Source: Inia geoffrensis (taxonomy: Eukaryota > Chordata > Mammalia > Artiodactyla > Iniidae). Taken from it: a stretch of DNA of 64,000 nucleotides. This document shows, piece after piece, positions 24,291 to 38,173 of this stretch. Made by a program: the position numbers and the translations under genes. The stretch is taken from the NCBI GenBank assembly GCA_036417435.1, contig JAZAQT010000229.1, positions 186,001 through 250,000 of the forward strand. The letters run 5' to 3'. The notes beneath the pieces are model-generated. The model was not told where the DNA came from. It worked only from the letters and a program-made list of their open reading frames with translations, and made no database searches. Numbering within the stretch: position 1 is the stretch's first letter; each line of letters begins with the position of its first letter.

Positions 24291-26026
24291 AATACCGGGA
24301 ATGTAAACACGGCTATGTGAGAACTGCATTACAAAACACAACAGAGTCTCACATTTACAAAAGAAACTTATGCTTGCTTAAGGGGAAAGGAGAGTGGGGA
24401 GGCTGCATAAAACCAGAGGTTCATATTAGGACAGATACCATTCCATAAGCCAAATATATATTAGACAAGACCTACTCCTTGTTCAACGAAATGGACTCAA
24501 CACCCCGTATTCAAAACCTAGGAATATGCCTGACTATGAAGAAAATTAAAACCCATACATTTATAGGTCTCCATAAGAAAATCATTTGTGTAGAGCACCA
24601 TACACACAGCAGTGTCAATAAGCTAAATCCCCTTATAAAAATAAATTTGAAAAACAAAACACAAGGACTGTGAAATAGAGAGAAATTCTTAAATAAGTCC
24701 TTCAGGGCTTGTGAGGAATCTTGGATTTACCACCTCTACATCCACAGCTGGGGGAGAGATAAGGCTGGACACTTGGGGTTGATACTATTGGTGAGGGAAT
24801 GCAGACCCTTTGAGGTAATGGTGCATGGTTCCCATTCCACGGGTCCCAAATCTCCACGTTTAAGGGATTTATCCTTCAGCTAAAATATGCATGGAAAACC
24901 CAGAATATGGTCCACGAAGTGATCAGGCATAATTTCTAAAACTCATCGCCATTTTCGCCCCCTGATACTCGAGTTCGCCGTTCCAGATGCGATATTAACA
25001 TTCTCCCCACTTGGAGAGTCAGTGCCTTTGACCTCTTGTTTGGCACAGTTTGCAATTTCTGTGGAAGATGAACAGGAATAAGGAGAACCAATGAGCGGCT
25101 AAATCGATGTGTTTGGACGGGCACATTGAACTCTGATTTCCCTACAGGAAGAAGAATTCACCAAAGGCTCAGCGTGCCATGCCGGAACGAGATTAAGGCC
25201 TGAAGCAATTCTTCGGGTTTGCGGTCAGCTCACAAGAAAGCGAGTTGAGAAAAGGAGATTTTTGGCACTGTAACTCACAACCCTGCAGAGTTCCAAATGA
25301 CCCCTATCATCCAAAAATTTATTGAAGGAAGGCTGTGAAGAGGACTTGAACGCGACGCAGAATTGCAGAAAACAGATATCAGGGGGTACATAACAATTGC
25401 TCTGAAAGCGTAGGAAAAGAGGCAGCAGTTCGACAGTGATGCAGTTGGCCAAAAAGGGCGTATGCGTTTTTTCCTGAATATGTTCAGGAAAAAACGCATA
25501 CGCCCTTTTTGGCCAACCAAGCAAGCCTGCAATGGAAAACCGCACTACAAGGAAGTCTCACTTCCCACCGATCCAAAGGGCCGTCCGAAAAAATTGTAAA
25601 ATCCAGAGAGGCAGGACAGGCAATGGAGAACCGGCAGCCTTGTTATGCTGATGGACCGGATGTAAATTGCCAACAGCCACTCTGGAGAAGTGGATAGTGC
25701 TTCCTGGAACAAAAAAAAACGAAGCTAGAGAGCCTAGGGCCCTTCCAATAATGGTGCTATAGATTCGGAAAATTTAAATGAAAAAGATACAGCCACACCA
25801 AAGTTTGGGGCTGCTCTGTGTACGGGATCCTTGACTATGGTACAACTTTAATAGCCCAGAAAGAGAAAAAATGGATATAGAAGTTGTGGTGCATCCCTAC
25901 AATGGGATATCACTCAACAATGAAATCAATGGCAACAGACCAGTAGCAGCATAATGAGTGGATTTAGTTATAATGATTCTAAGTGAAATAAGTCACACAG
26001 AAAAAGAAACATCATAAGCTATCACT
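24291..26026. repeat. Satellite monomer 15 (1,736 bp), pentamer type a
   Basis: E-type head with many private-looking changes. These include GGGTTGATACT, TAAATCGATG, AGCGTGCCATG, GAGATTTTTGG (BglII site lost), TACATAACAATTG, AAATTGTAAAATCC, GATGGACCGG and CTTCCAATAATGG. It is nearly duplicated as monomer 20. Its last 150 bp or so already carries the changes that lead into a type b unit. Confidence 0.97.
25445..25516. repeat. Palindrome, monomer 15
   Basis: One mismatch beside the centre: A to G at 25482. Confidence 0.96.
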
Positions 26027-27761
26027 AATACTGGGAATGTAAACACGGCTACGTGTGAACTGCATTACAAAACACAACAGAGTCTCACATTTACAAAAGA
26101 AACTTATGCTTGCTTAAGGGGAAAGGAGAGTGGGGAGGCTGCATAAAACCAGAGGTTCACATTAGGACAGATACCATTCCATAAGCCAAATATATATTAG
26201 ACAACACCTACTCCTTGCTCAACCAAATGGACTCTACACCCCAAATTCAAAACCCAGGAATATACCTGAGTATGAAGAAAATTAAAACCCATACATTTAT
26301 AGGTCTCCATAAGAAAATCATTTGTGTACAGCAGCATACACACAGCAGTGTAAATAAGCTAAATCCTCTTATAAAAATTAATTTGAAAAAGAAAACACAA
26401 GGAATGTCAAATAGAGAGAAATTCTTAAATAAGTCCTTCAGGGCTTGTGAGGAATCTTGGATTTACCACCTCTACATCCACAGCTGGGGGAGAGATAAGG
26501 CTGGACACTTGGGGCTGATACTATTGGTGAGGGAATGCAGACCCTTTGAGGTAATGGTGCATGGTTCCCATTCCACGGGTCCCAAATCTCCACGTTTAAG
26601 GGATTTATCCTTCAGCTAAAATATGCATGGAAAACCCAGAATATGGTCCACGAAGTGACCAGGCGAAATTTTAAAACTCATCGCCATTTTCGCCCCCTGG
26701 TACTCGAGTTCGCCGTTCCAGATGCGATATTAACATTCTCCCCACTTGGAGAGTCAGTGCCTTTGACCTCTTGTTTCGCACAGTTTGCAATTTCTGTGGA
26801 AGATGAACAGGAAGAAGGAGAACGAATGAGCAGCTAACTCGATGTGTTTGGACGGCCACATTGAACTCTGATTTCCCTACAGGAAGAAGAATTCACCAAA
26901 GGCTCAGCGTGCCATGCCGGAACGAGTTTAGGGACTGAAGCAATTCTTCGGGTTTGCGGTCAGCTCACAAAAAAGCGAGTTGAGAAAAGGAGATTTTTGG
27001 CACTGTAACTCACAATCCTGCAGAGTTCCAAATGACCCCTATCATTCAAAAATTTATTGAAGGAAGGCTGTGAAGAGGACTTGAACGCAACGCAGAATTG
27101 CAGAAAACAGATATCAGGGGGTACATCAGAATTGCTCTGAAAGCGTAGGAAAAGAGGCAGCAGTTCGACAGTGATGCACTTGGCCAAAAAGGGCGTATGC
27201 GTTTTTTCCTGAATATATTCAGGAAAAAACGCATACGCCCTTTTTGGCCAACCAAGCAAGCCTGCAATGGAAATCCGCACTACAAGGAAGTCTCACTTCC
27301 CACCGATCCAAAGGGCCGTCCGAAAAAAGTGTAAAATCCAGAGAGGCAGGACAGGCCGTGGAGAACCGGCAGCCTTGTTATGCTGATGGGCGGCATGTAA
27401 ATTGCCAACAGCCACTCTGGAGAAGTGGATGGTGTTTCCTGGAACAAAGAAAAAACCAAGCTAGAGAGCCTAGAGCACTTCCACTTATGGTGCTATAGAT
27501 TCGGAAAATTTAAATGAAAAAGACACAGCCACACCAAAGTTTGGGGCTGCTCTGTGTACGGGATCCTTGACTATGGTACAACTTTAATAGCCCAGAAAGA
27601 GAAAAATGGATATAGAAGTTGTGGTACATCCCTACAATGGAATATCACTCAACAATGAAATCAATGGCAACAGACCAGTAGCAGCATAATGACAGGATTT
27701 ATTTATGATGATTCTAAGTGAACTAAGTCACACAGAAAAAGAAACATCATAAGATATCACT
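26027..27761. repeat. Satellite monomer 16 (1,735 bp), divergent type b
   Basis: One of the most divergent units. It has ACCCCAAATTC, AACCCAGGAATATACC, AGCAGCATAC, TGTAAATAAGC and AAAATTAATTTG in the L1 part. GGCGAAATTTTAAAAC is one base shorter than usual, offset by the extra G after the palindrome. GGAATGTCAAAT removes a stop codon and fuses two noncoding frames into one of 134 codons. Confidence 0.97.
27180..27251. repeat. Palindrome, monomer 16
   Basis: All 36 pairs intact, although this is one of the most divergent monomers. Confidence 0.97.
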
Positions 27762-29496
27762 AATACCGGGAATGTAAACACGGCTACATGTGAACTGCAT
27801 TACAAAACACAACAGAGTCTCACATTTACAAAAGAAACTTATGCTTGCTTAAGGGGAAAGGAGAGTGGGGAGGCTGCATAAAACCAGAAGTTCATATTAG
27901 GACAGATACCATTCCATAAGCCAAATATATATTAGACAAGACCTACTCCTTGCTCAACGAAATGGACTCAACACCCCGTATTCAAAACCTAGGAATATGC
28001 CTGACTATGAAGAAAATTAAAACCCATACATTTATAGGTCTCCATAAGAAAATCATTTGTGTACAGCACCATACACACAGCAGTGTCAATAAGCTAAATC
28101 CCCTTATAAAAATAAATTTGAAAAACAAAACACAAGGACTGTGAAATAGAGAGAAATTCTTAAATAAGTCCTTCAGGGCTTGTGAGGAATCTTGGATTTA
28201 CCACCTCTACATCCACAGCTGGGGGAGAGATAAGGCTGGACACATGGGGCTGATACTATTGGTGAGGGAATGCAGACCCTTTGAGGTAATGGTGCATGGT
28301 TCCCATTCCCAGGGTCCCAAATCTCCACGTTTAAGGGATTTATCCTTCAGCTAAAATATGCATGGAAAACCCAGAATATGGTCCACGAAGTGATCAGGCA
28401 TAATTTCTAAAACTCATCGCCATTTTCGCCCCCTGATACTCGAGTTCGCCGTTCCAGATGCGATATTAACATTCTCCGCACTTGGAGAGTCAGTGCCTTT
28501 GACCTCTTGTTTGGCACAGTTTGCAATTTCTGTGGAAGATGAACAGGAATAAGGAGAACCAATGAGCGGCTAACTCGATGTGTTTGGACGGGCACATTGA
28601 ACACTGATTTCCCTACAGGAAGAAGAATTCACCAAAGGCTCAGCGGGCCATGCCGGAACGAGATTAGGGCCTGAAGCAATTCTTCGGGTTTGCGGTCAGC
28701 TCACAAGGAAGCGAGTTGAGAAAAGGAGATCTTTGGCACTGTAACTCACAATCCTGCAGAGTTCCAAATGACCCCTATCATCCAAAAATTTATTGAAGGA
28801 AGGCTGTGAAGAGGACTTGAACGCGACGCAGAATTGCAGAAATCAGATATCAGGGGGTACATAAGAATTGCACTGAAAGCGTAGGAAAAGAGGCAGCAGT
28901 TCGACAGTGATGCACTTGGCCAAAAAGGGCGTATGCTTTTTTTCCTGAATATATTCAGGAAAAAACGCATACGCCCTTTTTGGCCAACCAAGCAAGCCTG
29001 CAATGGAAATCCGCACTACAAGAAGTCTCACTTCCCACCGATCCAAAGGGCCGTCCGAAAAAAGTGTAAAATCCAGAGAGGCAGGACAGGCCATGGAGAA
29101 CCGGCAGCCTTGTTATGCTGATGGTCGGGATGTAAATTGCCAACAGCCACTCTGGAGAAGTGGATGGTGTTTCCTGGAACAAAGAAAAAACCAAGCTAGA
29201 GAGCCTAGGGCACTTCCACTTATGGTGCTATAGATTCGGAAAATTTAAATGAAAAAGACACAGCCACACCAAAGTTTGGGGCTGCTCTGTGTACGGGATC
29301 CTTGACTATGGTACAACTTTAATAGCCCAGAAAGAGAAAAATGGATATAGAAGTTGTGGTACATCCCTACAATGGAATATCACTCAACAATGAAATCAAT
29401 GGCAACACACCAGTAGCAGCATAATGACAGGATTTAGTTATGATTATTCTAAGTGAAATAAGTCACACAGAAAAAGAAACATCATAAGATATCACT
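27762..29496. repeat. Satellite monomer 17 (1,735 bp), type c
   Basis: E-type head with CTACATGTG, CAGAAGTTC, ACACATGGGG, TTCCCAGGG, CTCCGCACT, GAACACTG, CAAGGAAGCG, GAAATCAGAT, GCACTGAAAG, GATGGTCGGG and TGATTATTC. It is repeated as monomer 22. Confidence 0.97.
28916..28987. repeat. Palindrome, monomer 17
   Basis: One mismatch: G to T at 28937 in the left arm, turning GCGTTTTTT into GCTTTTTTT. Confidence 0.96.
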
Positions 29497-31232
29497 AATA
29501 CCGGGAATGTAAACACGGCTACGTGTGAACTGCATTACAAAACACAACAGAGTCTTACATTTACAAAAGAAACTTATGCTTGCTTAAGGGGAAAGGAGAG
29601 TGGGGAGGCTGCATAAAACCAGAGGTTCACATTAGGACAGATACCATTCCATAAGCCAAATATATATTAGACAAGACCTACTCCTTCCTCAACGAAATGG
29701 ACTCAACACCCAGTATTCAAAACCTTGGAATATGCCTGACTATGAAGAAAATTAAAACCCATACATTTATAGGTCTCCATAAGAAAATCATTTGTGTACA
29801 GCACCATACACACAGCAGTGTCAATAAGCTAAATCCCCTTATAAAAATAAATTTGAAAAACAAAACACAAGGACTGTGAAATAGAGAGAAATTCTTAAAT
29901 AAGTCCTTCAGGGCTTGTGAGGAATCTTGGATTTACCACCTCTACATCCACAGCTGGGGGAGAGATAAGGCTGGACACATGGGGCTGATACTATTGGTGA
30001 GGGAATGCAGACCCTTTGAGGTAATGGTGCATGGTTCCCATTCCAAGGGTCCCAAATCTCCACGTTTAAGGGATTTATCCTTCAGCTAAAATATGCATGG
30101 AAAACCCAGAATATGGTCCACGAAGTGATCAGGCATAATTTCTAAAACTCATCGCCATTTTCGCCCCCTGATACTCGAGTTCGCCGTTCCAGATGCTATA
30201 TTAACATTCTCCGCACTTGGAGAGTCAGTGCCTTTGACCTCTTGTTTGGCACAGTTTGCAATTTCTGTGGAAGATGAACAGGAATAAGGAGAACCAATGA
30301 GCGGCTAACTCGATGTGTTTGGACGGGCACATTGAACACTGATTTCCCTACAGGAAGAAGAATTCACCAAAGGCTCAGCGGGCCATGCCGGAACGAGATT
30401 AGGGCCTGAAGCAATTCTTCGGGTTTGCGGTCAGCTCACAAGAAAGCGAGTTGAGAAAAGGAGATCTTTGGCACTGTAACTCACAATCCTGCAGAGTTCC
30501 AAATGACCCCTATCATCCAAAAATTTATTGAAGGAAGGCTGTGAAGAGGACTTGAAAGCGACGCAGAATTGCAGAAAACAGATATCAGGGGGTACATAAG
30601 AATTGCTCTGAAAGCGTAGGAAAAGAGGCAGCAGTTCGACAGTGATGCACTTGGCCAAAAAGGGCGTATGCTTTTTTTCCTGAATATATTCAGGAAAAAA
30701 CGCATACGCCCTTTTTGGCCAACCAAGCAAGCCTGCAATGGAAATCCGCACTACAAGAAGTCTCACTTCCCACCGATCCAAAGGGCCGTCCGAAAAAAGT
30801 GTAAAATCCAGAGAGGCAGGACAGGCCATGGAGAACCGGCAGCCTTGTTATGCTGATGGGCGGGATGTAAATTGCCAACAGCCACTCTGGAGAAGTGGAT
30901 GGTGTTTCCTGGAACAGAGAAGAAACCAAGCTAGAGAGCCTAGGGCACTTCCACTTATGGTGCTATAGATTCGGAAAATTTAAATGAAAAAGACACAGCC
31001 ACACCAAAGTTTGGGGCTGCTCTGTGTACGGGATCCTTGACTATGGTACAACTTTAATAGCCCAGAAAGAGAAAAAATGGATAAAGAAGTTGTGGGGCAT
31101 CCCTACAATGGGATATCACTCAACAATGAAATCAATGGCAACAGACCAGTAGCAGCATAATGAGTGGATTTAGTTATAATGATTCTAAGTGAAATAAGTC
31201 ACACAGAAAAAGAAACATCATAAGATATCACT
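29497..31232. repeat. Satellite monomer 18 (1,736 bp), type d
   Basis: Mixed head: GTTCACATT and CCCAGTATT of Q but CAACGAAATGG of E, with CTTCCTCAAC. Other markers are TTCCAAGGG, GATGCTATATT, AACAGAGAAGAAACC and, at the end, AAAAAATGGATAAAGAAG. That last segment has an AAA codon where other units read a TAG stop in the ORF2 relic. It is repeated as monomer 23. Confidence 0.97.
30651..30722. repeat. Palindrome, monomer 18
   Basis: Same left-arm G to T change, at 30672. Confidence 0.96.
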
Positions 31233-32967
31233 AATACCGGGAATGTAAACACGGCTACGTGTGAACTGCATTACAAAACACGACAGAGTCTCACATTTAC
31301 AAAAGAAACTTATGCTTGCTTAAGGGGAAAGGAGAGTGGGGAGGCTGCATAAAACCAGAGGTCGACATTAGGACAGATACCATTCCATAAACCAAATATA
31401 TATTAGACAAGACCTACTCCTTGCTCAACCAAATGGACTCTACACCCCAAATTCAAAACCCAGAAATATACCTGAGTATGAAGAAAATTAAAACCCATAC
31501 ATTTATAGGTCTCCATAAGAAAATCATTTGTGTACAGCAGCATACACACAGCAGTGTAAATAAGCTAAATCCTCTTATAAAAATTAATTTGAAAAAGAAA
31601 ACACAAGGAATGTCAAATAGAGAGAAATTCTTAAATAAGTCCTTCAGGGCTTGTGAGGAATCTTGGATTTACCACCTCTACATCCACAGCTGGGGGAGAG
31701 ATAAGGCTGGACACTTGGGGCTGATACTATTGGTGAGGGAATGCAGACCCTTTGAGGTAATGGTGCATGGTTCCCATTCCACGGGTCCCAAATCTCCACG
31801 TTTAAGGGATTTATCCTTCAGCTAAAATATGCATGGAAAACCCAGAATATGGTCCACTTAGTGACCAGGCGAAATTTTAAAACTCATCGCCATTTTCGCC
31901 CCCTGGTACTCGAGTTCGCCGTTCCAGATGCGATATTAACATTCTCCCCACTTGGAGAGTCAGTGCCTTTGACCTCTTGTTTCGCACAGTTTGCAATTTC
32001 TGTGGAAGATGAACAGGAAGAAGGAGAACGAATGAGCAGCTAACTCGATGTGTTTGGACGGCCACATTGAACTCTGATTTCCCTACAGGAAGAAGAATTC
32101 ACCAAAGGCTCAGCGTGCCATGCCGGAACGAGTTTAGGGACTGAAGCAATTCTTCGGGTTTGCGGTCAGCTCACAAAAAAGCGAGTTGAGAAAAGGAGAT
32201 ATTTGGCACTGTAACTCACAATCCTGCAGAGTTCCAAATGACCCCTATCATTCAAAAATTTATTGAAGGAAGGCTGTGAAGAGGACTTGAACGCAACGCA
32301 GAATTGCAGAAAACAGATATCAGGGGGTACATAAGAATTGCTCTGAAAGCGTAGGAAAAGAGGCAGCAGTTCGACAGTGATGCACTTGGCCAAAAAGGGT
32401 GTATGCGTTTTTTCCTGAATATATTCAGGAAAAAACGCATACGCCCTTTTTGGCCAACCAAGCAAGCCTGCAATGGAAATCCGCACTACAAGGAAGTCTC
32501 ACTTCCCACCGATCCAAAGAGCCGTCCGAAAAAAGTGTAAAATCCAGAGAGGCAGGACAGGCCGTGGAGAACCGCCAGCCTTGTTATGCTGATGGGCGGG
32601 ATGTAAATTGCCAACAGCCACTCTGGAGAAGTGGATGGTGTTTCCTGGAACAAAGAAAAAACCAAGCTAGAGAGCCTAGGGCACTTCCACTTATGGTGCT
32701 ATAGATTCGGAAAATTTAAATGAAAAAGACACAGCCACACCAAAGTTTGGGGCTGCTCTGTGTACGGGATCCTTGACTATGGTACAACTTTAATAGCCCA
32801 GAAAGAGAAAAATGGATATAGAAGTTGTGGTACATCCCTACAATGGAATATCACTCAACAATGAAATCCATGGCAACACACCAGTAGCAGCATAATGACA
32901 GGATTTAGTTATGATGATTCTAAGTGAAATAAGTCACACAGAAAAAGAAACATCATAAGATATCACT
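31233..32967. repeat. Satellite monomer 19 (1,735 bp), type b variant
   Basis: Shares the monomer 16 block of divergent bases but has ACACGACAG, GAGGTCGACATT (a new SalI site near 31361), CCACTTAGTG, GAGATATTTGG, CAAAGAGCCG and ACCGCCAGCC. It is repeated as monomer 24. Confidence 0.97.
32386..32457. repeat. Palindrome, monomer 19
   Basis: One mismatch: C to T at 32400 in the left arm (a CpG to TpG change). Confidence 0.96.
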
Positions 32968-34703
32968 AATACCGGGAATGTAAACACGGTTACGTGTGAA
33001 CTGCATTACAAAACATAACAGAGTCTCACATTTACAAAAGAAACTTATGCTTGCTTAAGGGGAAAGGAGAGTGGGGAGGCTGAATAAAACCAGAGGTTCA
33101 TATTAGGACAGATACCATTCCATAAGCCAAATATATATTAGACAAGACCTACTCCTTGCTCAACGAAATGGACTCAACACCCCGTATTCAAAACCTAGGA
33201 ATATGCCTGACTATGAAGAAAATTAAAACCCATACATTTATAGGTCTCCATAAGAAAATCATTTGTGTACAGCACCATACACACAGCAGTGTCAATAAGC
33301 TAAATCCCCTTATAAAAATAAATTTGAAAAACAAAACACAAGGACTGTGAAATAGAGAGAAATTCTTAAATAAGTCCTTCAGGGCTTGTGAGGAATCTTG
33401 GATTTACCACCTCTACATCCACAGCTGGGGGAGAGATAAGGCTGGACACTTGGGGTTGATACTATTGGTGAGGGAATGCAGACCCTTTGAGGTAATGGTG
33501 CATGGTTCCCATTCCACGGGTCCCAAATCTCCACGTTTAAGGGATTTATCCTTCAGCTAAAATATGCATGGAAAACCCAGAATATGGTCCACGAAGTGAT
33601 CAGGCATAATTTCTAAAACTCATCGCCATTTTCGCCCCCTGATACTCGAGTTCGCCGTTCCAGATGCGATATTAACATTCTCCCCACTTGGAGAGTCAGT
33701 GCCTTTGACCTCTTGTTTGGCACAGTTTGCAATTTCTGTGGAAGATGAACAGGAATAAGGAGAACCAATGAGCGGCTAAATCGATGTGTTTGGACGGGCA
33801 CATTGAACTCTGATTTCCCTACAGGAAGAAGAATTCACCAAAGGCTCAGCGTGCCATGCCGGAACGAGATTAAGGCCTGAAGCAATTCTTCGGGTTTGCG
33901 GTCAGCTCACAAGAAAGCGAGTTGAGAAAAGGAGATTTTTGGCACTGTAACTCACAACCCTGCAGAGTTCCAAATGACCCCTATCATCCAAAAATTTATT
34001 GAAGGAAGGCTGTGAAGAGGACTTGAACGCGACGCAGAATTGCAGAAAACAGATATCAGGGGGTACATAACAATTGCTCTGAAAGCGTAGGAAAAGAGGC
34101 AGCAGTTCGACAGTGATGCAGTTGGCCAAAAAGGGCGTATGCGTTTTTTCCTGAATATGTTCAGGAAAAAACGCATACGCCCTTTTTGGCCAACCAAGCA
34201 AGCCTGCAATGGAAAACCGCACTACAAGGAAGTCTCACTTCCCACCGATCCAAAGGGCCGTCCGAAAAAATTGTAAAATCCAGAGAGGCAGGACAGGCAA
34301 TGGAGAACCGGCAGCCTTGTTATGCTGATGGACCGGATGTAAATTGCCAACAGCCACTCTGGAGAAGTGGATAGTGCTTCCTGGAACAAAAAAAAACGAA
34401 GCTAGAGAGCCTAGGGCCCTTCCAATAATGGTGCTATAGATTCGGAAAATTTAAATGAAAAAGATACAGCCACACCAAAGTTTGGGGCTGCTCTGTGTAC
34501 GGGATCCTTGACTATGGTACAACTTTAATAGCCCAGAAAGAGAAAAAATGGATATAGAAGTTGTGGTGCATCCCTACAATGGGATATCACTCAACAATGA
34601 AATCAATGGCAACAGACCAGTAGCAGCATAATGAGTGGATTTAGTTATAATGATTCTAAGTGAAATAAGTCACACAGAAAAAGAAACATCATAAGCTATC
34701 ACT
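32968..34703. repeat. Satellite monomer 20 (1,736 bp), type a
   Basis: From base 33270 on I see no difference from monomer 15. Before that it has CACGGTTACG, ACATAACAG and GGCTGAATAAAACC, which recur at the start of monomer 25. Confidence 0.97.
34122..34193. repeat. Palindrome, monomer 20
   Basis: One mismatch beside the centre: A to G at 34159, as in monomer 15. Confidence 0.96.
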
Positions 34704-36438
34704 AATACTGGGAATGTAAACACGGCTACGTGTGAACTGCATTACAAAACACAACAGAGTCTCACATTTACAAAAGAAACTTATGCTTGCTTAAGGGGAA
34801 AGGAGAGTGGGGAGGCTGCATAAAACCAGAGGTTCACATTAGGACAGATACCATTCCATAAGCCAAATATATATTAGACAACACCTACTCCTTGCTCAAC
34901 CAAATGGACTCTACACCCCAAATTCAAAACCCAGGAATATACCTGAGTATGAAGAAAATTAAAACCCATACATTTATAGGTCTCCATAAGAAAATCATTT
35001 GTGTACAGCAGCATACACACAGCAGTGTAAATAAGCTAAATCCTCTTATAAAAATTAATTTGAAAAAGAAAACACAAGGAATGTCAAATAGAGAGAAATT
35101 CTTAAATAAGTCCTTCAGGGCTTGTGAGGAATCTTGGATTTACCACCTCTACATCCACAGCTGGGGGAGAGATAAGGCTGGACACTTGGGGCTGATACTA
35201 TTGGTGAGGGAATGCAGACCCTTTGAGGTAATGGTGCATGGTTCCCATTCCACGGGTCCCAAATCTCCACGTTTAAGGGATTTATCCTTCAGCTAAAATA
35301 TGCATGGAAAACCCAGAATATGGTCCACGAAGTGACCAGGCGAAATTTTAAAACTCATCGCCATTTTCGCCCCCTGGTACTCGAGTTCGCCGTTCCAGAT
35401 GCGATATTAACATTCTCCCCACTTGGAGAGTCAGTGCCTTTGACCTCTTGTTTCGCACAGTTTGCAATTTCTGTGGAAGATGAACAGGAAGAAGGAGAAC
35501 GAATGAGCAGCTAACTCGATGTGTTTGGACGGCCACATTGAACTCTGATTTCCCTACAGGAAGAAGAATTCACCAAAGGCTCAGCGTGCCATGCCGGAAC
35601 GAGTTTAGGGACTGAAGCAATTCTTCGGGTTTGCGGTCAGCTCACAAAAAAGCGAGTTGAGAAAAGGAGATTTTTGGCACTGTAACTCACAATCCTGCAG
35701 AGTTCCAAATGACCCCTATCATTCAAAAATTTATTGAAGGAAGGCTGTGAAGAGGACTTGAACGCAACGCAGAATTGCAGAAAACAGATATCAGGGGGTA
35801 CATCAGAATTGCTCTGAAAGCGTAGGAAAAGAGGCAGCAGTTCGACAGTGATGCACTTGGCCAAAAAGGGCGTATGCGTTTTTTCCTGAATATATTCAGG
35901 AAAAAACGCATACGCCCTTTTTGGCCAACCAAGCAAGCCTGCAATGGAAATCCGCACTACAAGGAAGTCTCACTTCCCACCGATCCAAAGGGCCGTCCGA
36001 AAAAAGTGTAAAATCCAGAGAGGCAGGACAGGCCGTGGAGAACCGGCAGCCTTGTTATGCTGATGGGCGGCATGTAAATTGCCAACAGCCACTCTGGAGA
36101 AGTGGATGGTGTTTCCTGGAACAAAGAAAAAACCAAGCTAGAGAGCCTAGAGCACTTCCACTTATGGTGCTATAGATTCGGAAAATTTAAATGAAAAAGA
36201 CACAGCCACACCAAAGTTTGGGGCTGCTCTGTGTACGGGATCCTTGACTATGGTACAACTTTAATAGCCCAGAAAGAGAAAAATGGATATAGAAGTTGTG
36301 GTACATCCCTACAATGGAATATCACTCAACAATGAAATCAATGGCAACAGACCAGTAGCAGCATAATGACAGGATTTATTTATGATGATTCTAAGTGAAC
36401 TAAGTCACACAGAAAAAGAAACATCATAAGATATCACT
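34704..36438. repeat. Satellite monomer 21 (1,735 bp), type b
   Basis: Appears identical to monomer 16, including ATACTGGGAATG at the start, TACATCAGAATTG, GGGCGGCATG and CCTAGAGCAC. Confidence 0.97.
35857..35928. repeat. Palindrome, monomer 21
   Basis: All 36 pairs intact. Confidence 0.97.
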
Positions 36439-38173
36439 AATACCGGGAATGTAAACACGGCTACATGTGAACTGCATTACAAAACACAACAGAGTCTCAC
36501 ATTTACAAAAGAAACTTATGCTTGCTTAAGGGGAAAGGAGAGTGGGGAGGCTGCATAAAACCAGAAGTTCATATTAGGACAGATACCATTCCATAAGCCA
36601 AATATATATTAGACAAGACCTACTCCTTGCTCAACGAAATGGACTCAACACCCCGTATTCAAAACCTAGGAATATGCCTGACTATGAAGAAAATTAAAAC
36701 CCATACATTTATAGGTCTCCATAAGAAAATCATTTGTGTACAGCACCATACACACAGCAGTGTCAATAAGCTAAATCCCCTTATAAAAATAAATTTGAAA
36801 AACAAAACACAAGGACTGTGAAATAGAGAGAAATTCTTAAATAAGTCCTTCAGGGCTTGTGAGGAATCTTGGATTTACCACCTCTACATCCACAGCTGGG
36901 GGAGAGATAAGGCTGGACACATGGGGCTGATACTATTGGTGAGGGAATGCAGACCCTTTGAGGTAATGGTGCATGGTTCCCATTCCCAGGGTCCCAAATC
37001 TCCACGTTTAAGGGATTTATCCTTCAGCTAAAATATGCATGGAAAACCCAGAATATGGTCCACGAAGTGATCAGGCATAATTTCTAAAACTCATCGCCAT
37101 TTTCGCCCCCTGATACTCGAGTTCGCCGTTCCAGATGCGATATTAACATTCTCCGCACTTGGAGAGTCAGTGCCTTTGACCTCTTGTTTGGCACAGTTTG
37201 CAATTTCTGTGGAAGATGAACAGGAATAAGGAGAACCAATGAGCGGCTAACTCGATGTGTTTGGACGGGCACATTGAACACTGATTTCCCTACAGGAAGA
37301 AGAATTCACCAAAGGCTCAGCGGGCCATGCCGGAACGAGATTAGGGCCTGAAGCAATTCTTCGGGTTTGCGGTCAGCTCACAAGGAAGCGAGTTGAGAAA
37401 AGGAGATCTTTGGCACTGTAACTCACAATCCTGCAGAGTTCCAAATGACCCCTATCATCCAAAAATTTATTGAAGGAAGGCTGTGAAGAGGACTTGAACG
37501 CGACGCAGAATTGCAGAAATCAGATATCAGGGGGTACATAAGAATTGCACTGAAAGCGTAGGAAAAGAGGCAGCAGTTCGACAGTGATGCACTTGGCCAA
37601 AAAGGGCGTATGCTTTTTTTCCTGAATATATTCAGGAAAAAACGCATACGCCCTTTTTGGCCAACCAAGCAAGCCTGCAATGGAAATCCGCACTACAAGA
37701 AGTCTCACTTCCCACCGATCCAAAGGGCCGTCCGAAAAAAGTGTAAAATCCAGAGAGGCAGGACAGGCCATGGAGAACCGGCAGCCTTGTTATGCTGATG
37801 GTCGGGATGTAAATTGCCAACAGCCACTCTGGAGAAGTGGATGGTGTTTCCTGGAACAAAGAAAAAACCAAGCTAGAGAGCCTAGGGCACTTCCACTTAT
37901 GGTGCTATAGATTCGGAAAATTTAAATGAAAAAGACACAGCCACACCAAAGTTTGGGGCTGCTCTGTGTACGGGATCCTTGACTATGGTACAACTTTAAT
38001 AGCCCAGAAAGAGAAAAATGGATATAGAAGTTGTGGTACATCCCTACAATGGAATATCACTCAACAATGAAATCAATGGCAACACACCAGTAGCAGCATA
38101 ATGACAGGATTTAGTTATGATTATTCTAAGTGAAATAAGTCACACAGAAAAAGAAACATCATAAGATATCACT
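36439..38173. repeat. Satellite monomer 22 (1,735 bp), type c
   Basis: Appears identical to monomer 17, including CTACATGTG, CAGAAGTTC, GAAATCAGAT and GATGGTCGGG. Confidence 0.97.
37593..37664. repeat. Palindrome, monomer 22
   Basis: Left-arm G to T change at 37614, as in monomer 17. Confidence 0.96.
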